Shown piece after piece: positions 61,248 through 64,000 of a stretch of 64,000 nt of DNA. Position numbers and translations under genes: made by a program. This stretch comes from Tanytarsus gracilentus (taxonomy: Eukaryota; Arthropoda; Insecta; Diptera; Chironomidae): NCBI GenBank assembly GCA_038502055.1, contig JAXRKN010000045.1, forward strand, positions 1,820,501 to 1,884,500, read 5' to 3'. The notes under the pieces were generated by a model. It was given only the letters and a program-made list of their open reading frames with translations, did no database searches and was not told where the DNA came from. How positions within the stretch are numbered: position 1 is the first letter of the stretch; every line of letters starts with the position of its first letter.

Positions 61248-64000
61248 TTTTTTATAAACCTGTAAAAAAATTCTGAAAAGTATGAGGAAAATATTTAAGT
61301 AAAAACAATAAAACTTATTCCAGATTTTCCAATTTTTGGTTTATTAAAAATTATATTTCTCGATACATTTTTGATTATTTCATTTAGATTTGAAATCATA
61401 ATTTTGCATATAAAACTTTCATATGTGCATAAGTTCTTTTTGAGTACAAATTGAGTTGAGTTAAATTTTTTAAATTCTGCAATATTTTTTTTGTTCATCT
61501 CAAACGAGTTATAAATTTCTTTTATTTTTTTGTTGATATATTTTCAACATAAAGTCATATACGCATGCAAATATTGTTTGTAAAGTTTCGCAATTTATCT
61601 CCATAAACATTCTCTTTCTCTCCGTTTTCTATTTTGTTTCTGGAGTGTTTTATTAACTTTCGTTTCGTTCTTTTTACCAGTGCTATGAAACATTTTGAGA
61701 CACTTTTTCTCGTGTACAAATGTGCTTTATATATTGTGCATAAATGCAGAAAAGAAAATTTTTATTTTTCTGAGTCGAGGTGGAGTAAAAAGTGGAGACA
61801 CATTAAAACTATTAAATTTGTCAAAGTTTCACAATAAAATTTTTGATAAATTATTGCTTAATGAGCTTGCAGCGTTTAATTTATGGTACTTTTTATGAAC
61901 TTATAGTTTCTATTCTAATTTTTGAAATACGGTTTTTCACGTAGAAATTTATCACTAATTTATGCTGACTTCATAAGCCTGATTAACTTGTTTTTTAGAG
62001 CGTGATTTTTTTTGTGGTGAAATATTTTTTTTACCATTTTAATTTGCGAGGTATTTAAAGTTACTAGGAATGTCCTTTACTAAATGATGATGACTGACTA
62101 TCTTAATTTAAATTTAATTTACAGAGGTCTTGTCGGCAAATATTTTTAAGCGTTTTTCATCCCATGATATTTATTTAAACGTTGATTGATTGGAGTTAAA
62201 ATTGAGCAAGTTCTAAGAAATTTTTAAAATCTTAAAATTAAACTTTTTTAAAGTTTTTGCAAGAAAACCTTTTTTAGTTTTTCTAGATCAAAAAATTATT
62301 TAAGATCTCATCCCATTTTCACTCACAACCAACCACTTTTATCTACATGCTTTATTCTGTCAACTTTTGGTCTCTTCTTATGTCATTTGAATTGACTTCT
62401 GTGTGTGTAAATTTAGTTTTCGGTGCTCGAGATAAAATCTTTTTATACGTAGGAAATTTCTTAATCTGAATGAAAATGTTCTTTTAAATACATTCACAAC
62501 CCTTCTTGAACTCAAATGACTCACTTTTTTATGGGGTGAATATTTCAGGAGTGGAAAATAAAACTTGTTTTCGAGATAATTTTTTGGTTTCGAGTGATTG
62601 AAATTTTACAATATTTTTAAGGAGAAATTTCAAGTTTTTTTAAGTTTGAAATTTAGGAAGATTTTGGTTTTTATAAAAATGTGATATATTTTCTAGTCTT
62701 AAAATGTTTAATTTTTGAACCAGATTTCTATATTTGAAGATTTTTTGAACATCACTAATTTTTTTTCAGTTATGAATTTTATTTTAGAACTAAATATTTG
62801 GATAGAGATAAATTTAATTTTTGAGCTTGAATTTTAATTGTTTTTCATATTTCAATTTTGCATAGATATTATTTCAATTTTTTATATTAAAGTCCTTTTT
62901 AAATTTTTATGTTTTTAACAGTTTTTTGTAATTTTATAATTTTCAAGTATTTTTAAGTAATTTGAAAAGCTAAAAATCAATTTTAAGAGTAATTAAATAA
63001 ATTATTTAGTTTTTTGGTGTATTTTTTTCTCAATTTGCTAGAGTTTATTAAAATATAAATTTAGTTTCCACCCCGTTAAAGTAAATTTTTGGAATTGAAA
63101 TCATTTCTTTGCCTATTTAACATCCTGAACTATTATCTCCTTATTTTGATATTTTTGTTAATAGACTTCTTTTGTATCTTTTCTATAGATAATTTTTGCC
63201 ATTTTGAGGACATTTTCTTATCTCAATATTTTACTAATAAAATGTTTTCCAATTCATCTTTTTGTGCGGTTTCAAAAGTTGTGCACACAATTCTGATGGC
63301 GAATATTTCAAGTTAACATTTGATTTGGTTTTCTTGATATCAAAGATATTTTAATTTTGTGGCCATTTTTCGTCTATCGGAAGAGAAAGATTCTTTTGAA
63401 ATTCTGACGTGAATTTAGTTATTTTCAAATTATGCTTCCGATGAATGTATTTTTAAATTTTCAACCCTTTTTTGTAACTATTTGAATGGACTTCAAGATT
63501 TGCGAAATATGTAATTTAATTTCCCTATTGATTGAATAGTTTAAAAATTGTTTTTGATGAGATTTTCCAGGGTATCGTAAAAGTGTTTTTTGAGATGTTC
63601 ATGCAAAATGTCAATTTGGATCGTTTCGAAACATCTGAACTTTTTCGCTTGAATAAATTTATTAATTTTCATAATAATTTAATGTATTTCTTGATTGAAA
63701 ATTTATTTTCTTCTTACATGTTGCAAAAGGGAATTTTTCAGACATTTGCAGAATTTTTTAGGGTTCGAAGTTCCCTTGCTATATTTTCAAGTTTTAAGGA
63801 GATCTTTTGTTTGTGTGTATGTGCGTTTTTTCAATTATGAAGCGTTCCATGTTGAAATTATTGAAATTGGAATTCCTTGAAACTTTTCTTTATATAAAAA
63901 ATAATTAGATTACGATAATGAAAAATCAATTTCAAGTAAATATTTTATGAATGCCATTTTTAAGAGTATAAATATGAAGACATGTCAACTGATGGGTTTA
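61248..64000. other. T-rich non-coding DNA to the window end
   Basis: No supportable gene. The plus strand is strongly T-biased from about 62,560 to 63,900. GGAGTGGAAAATAAA (62548-62562) and TTTAGTTTCCACCCC (about 63060-63074) form a long-distance inverted pair that resembles the arms of the fold-back elements seen elsewhere in the window, with about 500 bp of A/T between. Open frames here are short, low-complexity and rich in Phe and Leu, as expected from T-runs. Confidence 0.5.

Overview
The window is AT-rich insect nuclear DNA, most likely from a dipteran (midge- or mosquito-like) fly. This rests on two recognisable genes with short (52-125 bp) GT-AG introns. One is a RASSF protein whose N-terminal zinc domain is a LIM domain, as in Drosophila Rassf. 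The other is a GPI-type M1 aminopeptidase of the kind found in insect gut.

Layout. Positions 1 to about 54.3 kb hold no protein-coding gene I can support. This stretch is AT-rich non-coding DNA with islands of denser, enhancer-like sequence (about 20.7, 25.0, 34.8-35.06 and 39.0 kb). It also carries several small AT-rich fold-back elements that share a GGGGTGGAAAC-like arm, a strand-biased GGAA-rich repeat block with a SINE-like insert (13.1-14.6 kb), and a 1.1-kb element with terminal inverted repeats around a 129-bp tandem repeat and a GACG microsatellite (16.2-17.3 kb). On the minus strand there is a near-ideal recursive splice site at 8,780/8,779 and a consensus 5' splice site at 48,453/48,452 downstream of a TATA-like box. 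Together they suggest, without proving, that much of the 'desert' is one very long intron of a minus-strand gene whose coding part lies beyond position 1.

54.67-57.14 kb (minus) is Rassf: seven coding exons, 705 codons, LIM - serine-rich linker - RA - SARAH. Its likely poly(A) signal lies in the loop of a hairpin. 57.85-61.23 kb (plus) is an M1 aminopeptidase: ten coding exons, 919 codons, one of them a 17-nt microexon, with signal peptide, HEXXH-X18-E zinc site and a C-terminal GPI-type tail. The two genes are divergent, separated by 709 bp that hold a GATA-motif cluster and a TCAGT initiator on the aminopeptidase side. From 61.25 kb to the end I see no gene.

The two genes have no obvious shared pathway. 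Rassf belongs to Hippo/Ras signalling and the aminopeptidase to extracellular peptide digestion. The exon models were built by hand from reading frame and splice consensus. Both keep an open frame across every junction.
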